DNA of 64,000 bases. It comes from Candidatus Pantoea haifensis (GTDB lineage: Bacteria; Pseudomonadota; Gammaproteobacteria; Enterobacterales; Enterobacteriaceae). Below, in pieces: positions 10,746-19,811 of the stretch. A program made the position numbers and the translations under genes. The notes under the pieces are model-generated. The model was not told the DNA's origin. It searched no databases and saw only the letters and a list, made by a program, of their open reading frames with translations. The stretch spans positions 2,480,001 to 2,544,000 of the forward strand of contig JAGTWN010000004.1 in the NCBI GenBank assembly GCA_018842655.1. The letters run 5' to 3'. The stretch's first letter is position 1. Every line of letters begins with the position of its first letter.

Positions 10746-12193
10746 TTATCTCAGTTGACTCAGCGCCTCACGCATTCCGTGGGCGATGATGTTTTGCAGG
10801 TGTTGGCTAACCGCTGCGACCAGTCCCGGTTGCAGGGTTAAATCTTCTCCCCAGTGGTGCGCATCGCTTAATACGCTGTGCACCAGTTGCTCTGGGGAAA
10901 TCTGGTCGTCCTGTAGTGCTTTCCAGCCTTCGGCATAACGCTGCAACCACTGCGCGTCGTCCTGTAACGGCCAGCTTTTGCCTTCTGACTCACCGCGATA
11001 AAAAGCGATCAGTGCCGCAAACGCAAACGTCAGGTGCGGCGGCCACTGACCTGTTTTCTGATGCGATGTCAGCAGGGGCGTTAATAACCGAGTACGGAAT
11101 TTTGTCATGCCATTTAGCGCAATCGACAACAAGGCGTGACGAATAAATGGATTGCGGAAACGGCGCTGTACCGCGTCGGCAAAGGCATGCAGTTCATCAG
11201 CGGGTAAATCCAGCGTTGGGATCACCTCTTCCCGCAGCAGTTTATCTACGAAGTGGGAAATGGCCGAATCGTCCATCGCCTCACCCACGCTTTCCAGTCC
11301 GGCAAGAAACGCCACCGGCACCATGGCAGTGTGCGCACCGTTAAGGATCGCTACTTTCTGCGCTTTATAGGGCGCAATGTCTTCCACCATGCGGACCTGT
11401 GGAGCCAGCGCATTAAGTTTGAGCTCATCAGCCAGCATTGCCGGGCCCTGAATCACAAACTGGTAATAGACTTCTCCCGCCACCAGATAGCGATCCTGAT
11501 AGCCCAGCTCTGTTTCAATCTGGGCGCTATCTTGCGGGAAGCCCGTAACAATGCGATCCACCAGCGTGTTATAAAAGGCACAGTGCTCGTTGATCCACGT
11601 TTTGAATGTCGCAGGCAGTTGCCAGTGATCAGCGTAGCGCAGCACTGTCTCACGCAGCGTGTCGCCGTTATGATCGATGAGTTCGCACGGCACAATCAGC
11701 CAGCCTTTATCACCCGCGCCGTTAAAGTGAGTAAAGCGCGCCCACAGCAGTTGGGTCAGTTTGCCTGGAAAGCTGGAGGCGGGTTGATCGGTTAACGCAT
11801 CCGTCCCGACAAAGGCGATGCCCGCTTCGGTGGTATTGGAAAAAACAAAGCGTAACTGCGGATTTTCAGCCAGCGCCAGATAATCATCAAACTGCTTATA
11901 AGGCTGGACTTCACGATTCAGACTGCGGATCAGCCGCGTTTCACTGACCCGCTCACCCTGCTCGTTAAGGCCACGAATCAGAGTGGTATACAGACCCTGT
12001 TGCTGGTTCAGGCTGTCGCTGACTTCACGGTTGCGCGGCCTTACCACCACGATACCGGCATCAATGCCGTGATGTTCATTGAGCCAGTCTATTTGCCAGT
12101 CAATAAACGCCCGTAAAAGTTACCTTCGCCGAACTGAATAACACGTTCGTTATAGAAACTGCCGGGAAAGTCGTGACGATTTAGCCGCTGCAT
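10746..12193 (-). CDS. uxaB: Tagaturonate reductase (altronate oxidoreductase) UxaB, frame break
   Basis: NADH-dependent reduction of D-tagaturonate to D-altronate; polyol-dehydrogenase family. The N-terminal start [11 protein letters not shown] lies 2 bp after the uxaC stop. The frame breaks at four A (12115-12118); five would join FGEGNF to [12 protein letters not shown]. Downstream the conserved [38 protein letters not shown] and [10 protein letters not shown] segments are intact. Repaired length is about 482 aa. In E. coli uxaB is a separate unit, whereas here it sits between uxaC and uxaA, making a complete three-step galacturonate operon. Confidence 0.95.
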
Positions 12194-12195
12194 AA

Positions 12196-13611
12196 TCAGG
12201 CCCCCAGCTCAATGCCGAAGTAATCCCGGGCATTGTTGAAGCAGATGTTTTGCACCATCTGACCCAGCAGTGCTTCATCGGCAGGCGCTTCACCCTGTTC
12301 AACCCAGCGCCCCATCATCTGACACAGCAGACGGCGGAAATATTCATGACGGGTGTATGAGAGGAAGCTGCGGCTGTCAGTCAGCATGCCAACAAAACGG
12401 CTCAGCAAACCAATCTGCGCCAGTTGCGTCATCTGACGCTGCATACCATCAAGCTGATCGTTGAACCACCAGGCTGAACCAAACTGCATTTTTCCCGCTT
12501 CGCCTTCGCCCTGGAAATTGCCCGCCATGGTCGCCAGCACTTCGTTATCGCGGGGATTGAGGCAGTAAAGAATGGTTTTAGGCAGTGCGTTATGCAGGTT
12601 TTGTGCGCCCAGCAAACGTGCCAGCGGTTCTGCTACCGGCTGATCGTTGATGGAGTCGAAGCCGACATCCGGCCCCAGCAGTTCATACTGGCGTCGATTG
12701 GTATTACGCAGCGCACCAATGTGATATTGCTGCACCCAGCCGCGCCGGGCATATTCGCTACCTAACCACACCAGCACCGCTGTTTTAAACTGGGCGGTTT
12801 CCTGTGGATTGGGCGTCTTGCCGCTCATGCGGCGCGTCAGAATGGCATCAAGCGTTGTCTCATCCGCTTCGGCATAACAGACAACATCCAGCGCGTGATC
12901 GGAGACTTTACAGCCGTGGGCAGCAAAATAATCCAGCCGTTTAGTCAGGGCGCGTAGCAGATCGTCGAAGCGTTGCACGCTAACGTCAGCAATGCGTTCC
13001 AGCTTCTGGATCCACGGCACGAATGTCTCAGCATCAATGTTAAAGGCTTTATCCGGACGCCAGCTTGGCAACACTTTTACCTGGAAACTGGCGTCATCGG
13101 CCAGCGCACGATGATGGGTTAAATCGTCGAGGGGATCGTCAGTGGTGCCGACCATTTTCACATTCATCTGCTGCATGATGCCGCGCGCGGTAAAATCATC
13201 CTGCGCCAGCAGTTCGTTACAGCGATGCCAGATGCTGTCAGCCGTTTTTTCACTGAGCAGCGTACCGGTAATACCAAATGGACGACGCAGTTCGAGATGG
13301 GTCCAGTGATAAAGTGGGTTGCCAATGGTATGCGGCACGGTACGCGCCCAGGCATCAAACTTTTCGCGGTCGCTGGCATCGCCGGTACAAAATGCTTCCG
13401 GCACACCATTCGCACGCATCGCACGCCATTTGTAGTGATCGCCCTTCAGCCAGATGTCATAAAGGTTGGCGAAGCGATAATTTTCAGCGATCTGCTGCGG
13501 CGGCAGATGACAGTGGTAATCAAAAATCGGCTGATCTTTTGCGTAATCATGATAAAGACGACGAGCAAACTCGGTATCCAGCAAAAAATCCTCGGTCATA
13601 AAACGCGACAT
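12196..13611 (-). CDS. uxaC: Uronate isomerase UxaC
   Basis: Isomerises D-glucuronate and D-galacturonate to fructuronate and tagaturonate; amidohydrolase superfamily, 471 aa and intact. The N-terminal metal motif HCH is in [17 protein letters not shown]. The family blocks [33 protein letters not shown] and [19 protein letters not shown] are all present. A GAGG ribosome-binding site precedes ATG at 13611. First gene of uxaCBA; its upstream region carries a CRP-site candidate and an ExuR operator candidate. Confidence 0.97.
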   Translation of the reverse strand: MSRFMTEDFLLDTEFARRLYHDYAKDQPIFDYHCHLPPQQIAENYRFANLYDIWLKGDHYKWRAMRANGVPEAFCTGDASDREKFDAWARTVPHTIGNPLYHWTHLELRRPFGITGTLLSEKTADSIWHRCNELLAQDDFTARGIMQQMNVKMVGTTDDPLDDLTHHRALADDASFQVKVLPSWRPDKAFNIDAETFVPWIQKLERIADVSVQRFDDLLRALTKRLDYFAAHGCKVSDHALDVVCYAEADETTLDAILTRRMSGKTPNPQETAQFKTAVLVWLGSEYARRGWVQQYHIGALRNTNRRQYELLGPDVGFDSINDQPVAEPLARLLGAQNLHNALPKTILYCLNPRDNEVLATMAGNFQGEGEAGKMQFGSAWWFNDQLDGMQRQMTQLAQIGLLSRFVGMLTDSRSFLSYTRHEYFRRLLCQMMGRWVEQGEAPADEALLGQMVQNICFNNARDYFGIELGA

Positions 13612-13644
13612 GCTTACATCCTCGTGGGCTGAACCAATGGCATA

Positions 13645-13661
13645 AAGTTATCATACCAATT
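13645..13661. promoter_or_regulatory. ExuR operator candidate for uxaCBA
   Basis: Reads aattggtatgataactt on the minus strand, 34 bp before the uxaC start. It closely resembles two other imperfect palindromes, at 13827-13843 and 15354-15370, in the same regulon. It overlaps a plausible -10 (tatgat). Confidence 0.7.
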
Positions 13662-13682
13662 TTGGTGAATTGCAGATTTGTT

Positions 13683-13698
13683 TGCGATCTCGGTCACA
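13683..13698. promoter_or_regulatory. CRP-site candidate for uxaCBA
   Basis: Matches TGTGA-N6-TCACA at nine of ten positions (tgcga, six bases, tcaca). It lies just upstream of the uxaC promoter region, as expected for a catabolite-activated operon. Confidence 0.6.
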
Positions 13699-13805
13699 TA
13701 AACAGCAGCAAATCCCTACGCTTATTGCTCGCTTTATCGCTTGCAGCGCGCTAAATCCCTGTAGTTACGGCTGTTCAAACTATCCCACAAGGCAGAAAAG
13801 GTTTT

Positions 13806-13821
13806 TGTGATGGCTCTCAAC
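13806..13821. promoter_or_regulatory. CRP-site candidate for exuT
   Basis: tgtga, six bases, tcaac: eight of ten positions of the CRP core, immediately upstream of the ExuR operator candidate in front of exuT. Confidence 0.5.
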
Positions 13822-13826
13822 TTTTA

Positions 13827-13843
13827 AAGTTGTATAACAAGTT
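13827..13843. promoter_or_regulatory. ExuR operator candidate for exuT
   Basis: Near-perfect palindrome aagttgtataacaagtt. It shares the tataacaa core with the site before exuR. In E. coli, ExuR represses uxaCA and exuT through similar sites and is released by galacturonate or glucuronate. Confidence 0.75.
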
Positions 13844-14006
13844 AGGCTCTCGTCCCATCGTGCGTTTTTGTCTGACGTACATCAAGGCAAGGTAAACAGA
13901 GGCCGCTCTTCAGGGCCTGCGGGCGTGAGCAGAGCCGTATCACGAGTTGTCCCGCTCCAGATAACAACAGCGGCAAGACCGCATACAGAACTGGAAGAGG
14001 TAGAGA

Positions 14007-15309
14007 ATGCGTAAGATCAAAGGGTTACGCTGGTACATGATCGGGCTGGTGACACTCGGTACGGTACTGGGCTATCTGACACGAAATACGATCGCGGTGG
14101 CCGCACCTACACTGCAAACTGAGTTACACATCACCACGCAGCAATACTCCTACATTGTGGCAGCTTATTCAGCCTGCTATACCCTGATGCAGCCGGTCGC
14201 AGGTTACGTGCTGGATCTGCTGGGTACGAAAGTAGGCTATGCTGTGTTTGCCGTCCTGTGGGCAATTTTTTGTGCCGCTACAGCAATGGCGGGCAGTTGG
14301 GGCGGCTTTGCCCTGGCACGTGGCGCAGTAGGCGCAGCCGAAGCAGCGATGATCCCAGCGGGCCTGAAAGCCAGTAGCGAATGGTTCCCGGCAAAAGAAC
14401 GTTCGGTCGCAGTGGGCTATTTCAACGTCGGGTCGTCAATTGGTGCCATGCTGGCCCCGCCGCTGGTGGTATGGGCGATCGTGGCGCATAGCTGGCAGAT
14501 GGCTTTTATCATTACCGGTGTGCTCAGCATGATTTGGGCGCTGTGCTGGCTGGTGTTTTATAAACACCCTAAACAGCAAACTAAGCTGAGTGACGAAGAG
14601 CGCCACTACATTATTTCAGGCCAGGAAGCACAGCATCAAACCGGCAATAACCGTAAAATGTCGGCCATGCAGATCGTGCGTAATCGCCAGTTCTGGGAAT
14701 TGCGCTACCGCGCTTTCTGGCTGAACCGGCCTGGGGCACGTTCAATGCCTGGATCCCCCTGTTTATGTTTAAGGTTTACGGCTTCAACCTGAAAGAGATT
14801 GCGCTGTTTGCCTGGATGCCCATGCTGTTTGCCGACTTTGGCTGTATTTTAGGGGGTATCTGCCGCCGCTGTTCCAACGCTGGTTTGGCGTTAACTTAAT
14901 CGTTTCGCGTAAGCTGGTGGTTACCCTGGGCGCCGTGTTGATGATTGGTCCCGGCACTATTGGTCTGTTTACCAGCCCTTATATCGCTATCGCCCTGCTT
15001 TGCGTCGGTGGCTTCGCACACCAGGCGCTCTCCGGCGCGTTGATTACGCTATCATCTGACGTTTTTGGCCGTAATGAAGTCGCGACGGCGAATGGCCTGA
15101 CCGGAATGGCCGCCTGGACCGCCAGCACCCTGTTCGCGCTGGTTGTTGGTGCGCTGGCCGACACGCTGGGCTTCAGTCCGCTGTTCGCCGCGCTGGCCGT
15201 GTTTGACTTGCTGGGTGCCATCGTGATCTGGACCGTACTGAAAAACAAACCTGTCTCAGAACTGGAGCAGGAAGTTCACGCTCCTGAAGCTGCCGCGGTT
15301 CGCAGCTAA
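14007..15309 (+). CDS. exuT: Hexuronate transporter ExuT, two frame breaks
   Basis: Major-facilitator proton symporter for galacturonate and glucuronate in the inner membrane. The N-terminal half is clean, with MFS motifs ([29 protein letters not shown]). The first break is at three G (14695-14697); four would join NRQFW to [19 protein letters not shown]. The second is at five G (14852-14856); six would join GCILGG to [22 protein letters not shown]. The C-terminal half carries [31 protein letters not shown]-type MFS sequence. Repaired length is about 434 aa. Expressed divergently from uxaCBA. Confidence 0.95.
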
Positions 15310-15314
15310 TCAGT

Positions 15315-15341
15315 TGGGCTGGCATGCGCCAGCCCATTTTC
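15315..15341 (+). terminator. Terminator between exuT and exuR
   Basis: Stem tgggctgg/ccagccca followed by tttt, six bases after the exuT stop. It makes exuR a separate transcription unit. Confidence 0.7.
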
Positions 15342-15353
15342 ACCCTTCTCACA

Positions 15354-15370
15354 AAGTGGTATAACAACTT
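15354..15370. promoter_or_regulatory. ExuR operator candidate for exuR (autoregulation)
   Basis: Imperfect palindrome aagtggtataacaactt, 25 bp before the exuR start codon. It shares its core with the exuT operator candidate. Confidence 0.7.
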
Positions 15371-15395
15371 ATCTTTTGTCACTCTGGACTGCGCC

Positions 15396-16169
15396 ATGGA
15401 TACCACTGAATCCCGTCGACTTTATCAACAGCTGGCTAGTGAGCTAAAACGCCGTATTGAAGCCGGGATCTATTCTATTGGCGATAAGCTGCCTGCCGAG
15501 CGTTTAATCGCAGAAGAGAAAGGTGTCAGCCGCACCGTAGTACGAGAAGCGATCATCATGCTTGAGGTCGAAGGCTTTGTTGAGGTGCGTAAAGGATCAG
15601 GTATTCATGTTATTGCCAGCCAGCAACAAAATCGTGTTGTAACGTCGAGCCAGCTGGAATTCGCCACGTTCGGCCCGTTTGAACTGTTGCAGGCACGCCA
15701 GTTGATTGAAAGTAATGTCGCGGAATTTGCGGCCACGCAGGTGACGCGTCAGGACATTATCGACTTAATGGCGATTCAGGAAAAAGCGCGTCAGGAAGAC
15801 CATTTCCGTGACTCCGAATGGGATATGCAGTTTCACGTCCGTATTGCGCAATCCACGCAAAACAGCGCGCTCGCTGCCATTGTAGAAAAAATGTGGCTGC
15901 ATCGTTTGCATAATCCTTACTGGATAAAACTGCACGAACATATCGACCAGCGCAGCATTCTCAGCTGGTGTGATGATCACGATCACATCCTGAAAGCACT
16001 TATGCGTAAAGATCCTGCCGCCAGTAAGCTGGCAATGTGGCAACATCTGGAAAATACTAAGCAGATGTTGTTTAACGCGACCGCCGATGATTTTGAATTT
16101 AATGTGGATCGTTACATGTTTGGTGAGAATCCGGTCATCCTGCCTGATGGTTCCAAAATCCCACGTTGA
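15396..16169 (+). CDS. exuR: Hexuronate regulon repressor ExuR
   Basis: GntR-family (FadR subfamily) repressor, 257 aa. The N-terminal winged helix is [41 protein letters not shown] and [13 protein letters not shown]. An all-helical FCD ligand domain follows, with the metal-binding histidines in the DDHDHI region. The start [12 protein letters not shown] at 15396 matches the family; a longer open frame would run through the operator and is rejected. It sits beside its targets exuT and uxaCBA and probably regulates itself. Confidence 0.95.
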   Translation: MDTTESRRLYQQLASELKRRIEAGIYSIGDKLPAERLIAEEKGVSRTVVREAIIMLEVEGFVEVRKGSGIHVIASQQQNRVVTSSQLEFATFGPFELLQARQLIESNVAEFAATQVTRQDIIDLMAIQEKARQEDHFRDSEWDMQFHVRIAQSTQNSALAAIVEKMWLHRLHNPYWIKLHEHIDQRSILSWCDDHDHILKALMRKDPAASKLAMWQHLENTKQMLFNATADDFEFNVDRYMFGENPVILPDGSKIPR

Positions 16170-16491
16170 TTCTGCTGAAAAACCGCTCAAATCGGTCAGT
16201 AAATCTGCAATAGTGTCAGGTCATGTAAAACTCCTTTTTACATGCCGTATCAAAAGGTAAAACTCCAGCTTGCTGGCAGTTTATCCTGTCTCAGTCGGGT
16301 AATTTTTGTTACAGTTATCGCCCTTTTCTTACCCTTTGCGACAGGGCTTTATAAAGTCGCTGATTTAACAATCAATTTCGGAAGGACCCGAAAAATTCTG
16401 CTCAGGCTGCGCTCCTAAAAATGATAACCAAACACCGGTCTGCGCTTAAGTCCTTCGGGGCATGTTTAACAATGATGTTCGGGAATGATTG
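16170..16491. other. Gene-free interval upstream of yqjA with inverted repeats
   Basis: No ORF is supported in these 322 bp. They contain an AT-rich inverted repeat (catgtaaaa...ttttacatg, 16222-16244). A potential hairpin near 16373-16398 has the form atttcgg...ccgaaaaat. These could be the exuR end and a structured yqjA leader. In E. coli yqjA is CpxR-regulated, but no tandem GTAAA-N5-GTAAA box is visible here. Confidence 0.45.
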
Positions 16492-17166
16492 ATGGATATT
16501 TTGCAAGCGTTGCTGCATGCCTTGTGGCAACAGGACTATGAAACCCTTTCCGATCCAACCCTGGTCTGGGCGATTTATGGCGTGTTATTCATGATTTTAT
16601 TTCTGGAAAACGGCTTACTTCCTGCCGCTTTCCTGCCGGGTGACAGCCTGCTGATTTTAGTTGGCGTGCTGATTGCCAAAGGAACCATGAGTTTCCCTCT
16701 GACTATTTTAGTTTTAACCACAGGCGCCAGCCTAGGGTGCTGGGTGAGTTATATCCAGGGACGATGGCTCGGCAACACGCCAACGGTACAAAAATGGCTG
16801 TCTCACCTTCCAGCCCAGTATCATCAACGTGCTTACAGCCTGTTCCATCGACATGGCTTATCAGCACTGCTTATTGGCCGGTTTATTGCCTTTGTTCGTA
16901 CCTTGCTACCCACCATTGCTGGCCTGTCTGGCCTGAGCAATACGCGCTTTCAGTTTTTTAACTGGGTAAGCGCCTTTTTGTGGGTGCTTATTCTCACGGT
17001 GATGGGCTTTGCATTGGGCAAGACGCCGATCTTTCGTCGTTATGAAGACGAATTGATGTTCTTTCTGATGATGTTGCCACTGGCCTTGCTGGTTATCGGA
17101 CTGGTGGGTTCATTAGTCGTATTGTGGCGGAAACGTCAGGCCGGTCAAAACGGGAAAATCGACTAA
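16492..17166 (+). CDS. yqjA: DedA-family membrane protein YqjA
   Basis: DedA/VTT-family inner-membrane protein, 224 aa, with four to six hydrophobic segments. Family motifs [31 protein letters not shown] and [20 protein letters not shown] are present. DedA proteins are linked to proton-motive force maintenance and undecaprenyl-phosphate or lipid translocation; in E. coli YqjA supports osmotic and alkaline tolerance. The ATG at 16492 is preferred over the TTG one codon upstream. It overlaps mzrA by one base (TAATG), indicating translational coupling. Confidence 0.95.
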   Translation: MDILQALLHALWQQDYETLSDPTLVWAIYGVLFMILFLENGLLPAAFLPGDSLLILVGVLIAKGTMSFPLTILVLTTGASLGCWVSYIQGRWLGNTPTVQKWLSHLPAQYHQRAYSLFHRHGLSALLIGRFIAFVRTLLPTIAGLSGLSNTRFQFFNWVSAFLWVLILTVMGFALGKTPIFRRYEDELMFFLMMLPLALLVIGLVGSLVVLWRKRQAGQNGKID

Positions 17167-17513
17167 TGAAATGGCTACAGGCTATTCCCAAACGCTGGTT
17201 ACCCTGGTTGATTGGTGGCGCTTTTGCCCTGCTCGCCCTGACGCTGACCCCCACACTGATGCGCCATGACACGGTGGTACAAATTCGCGTTTCACATGCT
17301 GGCGCGCCTATGCCCGATGGTTTTTACCTTTACCAGCAACTGACGGCACAGGGCATTCGTATCAAGAGTATTACGCCTTCCGGAGATGCGCTGGTGATCC
17401 ATTTTGAAAGCGAAGAACAAAGCCTGGCGGCGCAGAAGGTGTTACGCCGCCTGCTGCCACAAGGTTTTATCGTCGCTCAGTACGACCAGGCAGAGCGCCA
17501 GTCACTGGCGTAG
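17166..17513 (+). CDS. mzrA: EnvZ/OmpR modulator MzrA
   Basis: Small inner-membrane protein (115 aa) with one N-terminal transmembrane helix ([14 protein letters not shown]) and a periplasmic domain containing [17 protein letters not shown] and [14 protein letters not shown], as in E. coli MzrA (YqjB). There it binds EnvZ and links the CpxAR response to OmpR output. Its start overlaps the yqjA stop, giving the conserved yqjA-mzrA operon. Slightly shorter at the C-terminus than the E. coli protein (127 aa). Confidence 0.9.
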   Translation: MKWLQAIPKRWLPWLIGGAFALLALTLTPTLMRHDTVVQIRVSHAGAPMPDGFYLYQQLTAQGIRIKSITPSGDALVIHFESEEQSLAAQKVLRRLLPQGFIVAQYDQAERQSLA

Positions 17514-17541
17514 CCCTCTCTCTTTCTTCTCTTGCAACAAT

Positions 17542-17572
17542 CCAGGCGGCTGTTTTTATGACAGCCGCCTGG
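17542..17572. terminator. Strong hairpin after mzrA
   Basis: Perfect 11-bp stem ccaggcggctg/cagccgcctgg. It lacks a good T tract, so termination is plausible but not certain. Confidence 0.55.
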
Positions 17573-17701
17573 ACTTATCTGTATCTCCCGGTGTTCTTTG
17601 AACTTTTTCCAGCGGGTGTCTATGCTTATCCGATGGCGCATGTAAAGACGGACCAGGAACACGCCTCGCACGGTTCGTCGCAATGGAAGGTGATTAGCCT
17701 G

Positions 17702-18076
17702 ATGAAAGGTACTTTACCGCTGGCACTGGCACTCTTCTCTTTTTCAGGCTCGCTGTTAGCGGCTGAGTCACTTTGTCAGCAAAAAGAGCAGGATATCCGG
17801 CATGAAATCGATATGGCGCAGAAGAACAACAACCCGCGCCGTGTTAATGGCCTTGAGCGTGCATTAACCGAAGTTCGCGCCAGCTGCACCGATAAAAAGC
17901 TTGAAGCTGCACACCTGGAAAGAATCAATACGCAGAAACAGAAAGTTGCCGAGCGCGAAGATGAACTGAAGCAAGAGCGTCAGGACGGTAACGACAAGGA
18001 AAAGATTGCTAAACGTGAACAAAAACTGGAAGAAGCACGCCAGGAACTGAAAAAGTTACAGGCGGAGCCTTATTAA
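17702..18076 (+). CDS. yqjC: Periplasmic DUF1090 protein YqjC
   Basis: 124 aa with a cleavable signal peptide (hydrophobic LPLALALFSFSGSLLAAES). The mature part is helical and charged, with the conserved RRVNGLERALTEVRASC and a long lysine/glutamate-rich coiled-coil tail. DUF1090; function unknown, though linked to acid and osmotic conditions in E. coli. The start at 17702 is chosen because it begins the signal peptide. First gene of the yqjCDEK cluster. Confidence 0.9.
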   Translation: MKGTLPLALALFSFSGSLLAAESLCQQKEQDIRHEIDMAQKNNNPRRVNGLERALTEVRASCTDKKLEAAHLERINTQKQKVAEREDELKQERQDGNDKEKIAKREQKLEEARQELKKLQAEPY

Positions 18077-18111
18077 TCGTATTCAATCTACTGATGTCAA
18101 AGGAGTACTTC

Positions 18112-18417
18112 ATGTCTAAAGATACATCATCCGATCATTTGCGTGCTGAGCTGAAAAATTTGGCTGACACCCTGGAAGAGGTGTTAAGCAGCAGCAGTGA
18201 ACGCTCCAAAAGCGAGCTGGATAAGTTGCGTAGCAAAGCACGCGCAGCACTGGACAGTTCACGCGAGCGTTTAGGTGACTCAGGTGAGCGCCTGGCAGCA
18301 ACGACCCGTGAAGCGGCGCAGAAAGCGGAAGGCTATGTGCGCGAAAATCCCTGGCATGGTGTTGGTATCGGTGCAGCCATTGGCGTCGCGCTGGGTATCC
18401 TCATTTCGCGACGTTAA
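18112..18417 (+). CDS. yqjD: ElaB/YqjD/DUF883 membrane-anchored ribosome-binding protein
   Basis: 101 aa, DUF883. A long amphipathic helical N-terminus (LRAELKNLADTLEEVLSS) is followed by the conserved YVRENPWHGVGIGAAIG and a C-terminal transmembrane anchor ending in ISRR. E. coli YqjD tethers ribosomes to the inner membrane in stationary phase. AAGGAG precedes the ATG at 18112. Two bases separate it from yqjE. Confidence 0.94.
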   Translation: MSKDTSSDHLRAELKNLADTLEEVLSSSSERSKSELDKLRSKARAALDSSRERLGDSGERLAATTREAAQKAEGYVRENPWHGVGIGAAIGVALGILISRR

Positions 18418-18419
18418 TT

Positions 18420-18818
18420 ATGGCTGAATCACAGCAGAACCACGGCCCGGGCAAAGGGGTCATCAATATCGGTCAGCGCATCATCACGACGCTGGTCGGC
18501 ATGGTTGAAACGCGCGTGCGTCTGGCAGTGGCTGAACTGGAAGAAGAGAAAGCCAACCTTATTCAGTTATTGATTATGGTTGGTCTGACAATGTTGTTTA
18601 CCGCTTTCGGTTTAATGAGCCTGATGGTACTGATTATCTGGGCAGTTGATGCGCAGTATCGTCTGATGGCTATCGGTATCACTACCGCAGTGCTGTTTTT
18701 GTTAGCACTGATATTTGGCCTCTGGACCTTACGCAAAACACGCCAGTCAACGCTACTGCGTCATACACGTAAAGAGCTGGAGACAGACCGCTCGATACTG
18801 GAGGATCAGCATCGATGA
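18420..18818 (+). CDS. yqjE: Inner-membrane protein YqjE (DUF1469)
   Basis: 132 aa, phage holin-like family III (DUF1469). An amphipathic N-terminal segment (RLAVAELEEEKANL) is followed by two transmembrane helices around 40-65 and 75-100 and a charged C-terminal tail. Function unknown; it is always found between yqjD and yqjK. Its stop codon overlaps the yqjK start (ATGA), so translation is probably coupled. Confidence 0.93.
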   Translation: MAESQQNHGPGKGVINIGQRIITTLVGMVETRVRLAVAELEEEKANLIQLLIMVGLTMLFTAFGLMSLMVLIIWAVDAQYRLMAIGITTAVLFLLALIFGLWTLRKTRQSTLLRHTRKELETDRSILEDQHR

Positions 18819-19099
18819 GCCGACGCCTGCGGGAAGAACACATCCATGAATTGCTCAATCAGGTTCAGCAACAGCGCCTGGATCTCAGCGCGGCGCGACG
18901 CGACTGGCTTTACGGTACGGCGCAGTATGATCGTGGCTGGCTGACTTTTCTCAGCATGCGTCGTTATCTGGCTATTGGCACCAGCGCATTAGCTATCTGG
19001 TCCGTACGAAGTCCGAATAAAATAATGCGCTGGGCGAAACGGGGTTTCGGCCTGTGGAGTACCTGGCGCATGTTTAAAGCTGCACTTCCTCCGCGTTAA
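18815..19099 (+). CDS. yqjK: YqjK family protein
   Basis: 94 aa, YqjK-like family. A basic helical N-terminus (LLNQVQQQRLDLSAARRDWLYGTAQYDRGW) precedes a short hydrophobic stretch (YLAIGTSALAIWSV). Function unknown. Last gene of the yqjCDEK operon, followed by a hairpin terminator. Confidence 0.9.
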   Translation: MSRRLREEHIHELLNQVQQQRLDLSAARRDWLYGTAQYDRGWLTFLSMRRYLAIGTSALAIWSVRSPNKIMRWAKRGFGLWSTWRMFKAALPPR

Positions 19100-19107
19100 C
19101 CTCTCTT

Positions 19108-19137
19108 AAAGCCAGCTTTTACCGGCTGGCTTATTTC
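19108..19137 (+). terminator. Terminator after yqjK
   Basis: Stem aagccagc/gctggctt followed by atttctg, nine bases past the yqjK stop. Confidence 0.65.
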
Positions 19138-19301
19138 TGTCAGTTTTACTGAAAAACTTCGACAGTTTATCTCGCTTACAACCTTTCCGCAGCGCGACTA
19201 TTATCTCCAGCTATCAGCCCAATGAATTGCGAGTCTGCTTTCTGCGGGAATAATCAATGCAGGTATTAAAGCCCTGCCTTATTTATACGTTGGAGTAGAT
19301 G

Positions 19302-19712
19302 ATGAAAAAATTCGAAGATACCGGTCTGTTGCTGGCTCGCATTCTGATGCCCATCCTGTTTATTACGGCTGGCTGGGGAAAAATCACCGGCTACGCCGGG
19401 ACACAACAGTATATGGAAGCGATGGGTGTGCCTGGCTTTATGCTGCCACTGGTTATTCTGCTTGAGTTCGGTGGCGGTCTGGCCATTCTGTTTGGTTTCC
19501 TGACGCGCTTTACCGCACTGTTCACTGCCGCTTTCACCATACTGACAGCGTTCCTGTTCCACAGTAACTTTGCCGAAGGCGTTAACCAGTTAATGTTTAT
19601 GAAAAACCTGTCGATTGCTGGTGGCTTCGTGGTGTTGGGTCTGGTGGGTCCGGGTGCCTACAGTATTGATCGTTTGATCAGCAAAAAACCGCAGGCTGCG
19701 TTAGTGCGCTAA
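19302..19712 (+). CDS. yqjF: DoxX-family membrane protein YqjF
   Basis: 136 aa DoxX-like inner-membrane protein with four transmembrane helices. Conserved ARILMPILFITAGWGKITGYAGTQQYM and LEFGGGLAILFGFLTR are nearly identical to E. coli YqjF, a predicted quinol oxidase subunit whose promoter responds to nitroaromatics through YhaJ. Two adjacent ATG codons occur; the second (19302) has better spacing from GGAG. A yhaJ homologue lies 7 kb downstream in this window. Confidence 0.93.
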   Translation: MKKFEDTGLLLARILMPILFITAGWGKITGYAGTQQYMEAMGVPGFMLPLVILLEFGGGLAILFGFLTRFTALFTAAFTILTAFLFHSNFAEGVNQLMFMKNLSIAGGFVVLGLVGPGAYSIDRLISKKPQAALVR

Positions 19713-19769
19713 GCGCACAAAAGACGAAATGCCACATATACTTATTCTCTGAATTTAGATGAATACAAC

Positions 19770-19793
19770 AGGGCGGAGATTGTTCTTCGCCCT
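19770..19793. other. Inverted repeat before yqjG
   Basis: agggcg...cgccct, 6-bp arms with a 12-bp loop, directly ahead of the yqjG ribosome-binding region. It may be a weak terminator of yqjF or a leader hairpin. Confidence 0.35.
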
Positions 19794-19811
19794 GTCTGCA
19801 TTGGGGGCAAT

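Noticed and set aside
17558-17701. N-terminal extension of yqjC
   Set aside because: It would begin inside a strong hairpin and place non-conserved residues in front of a clear signal peptide.
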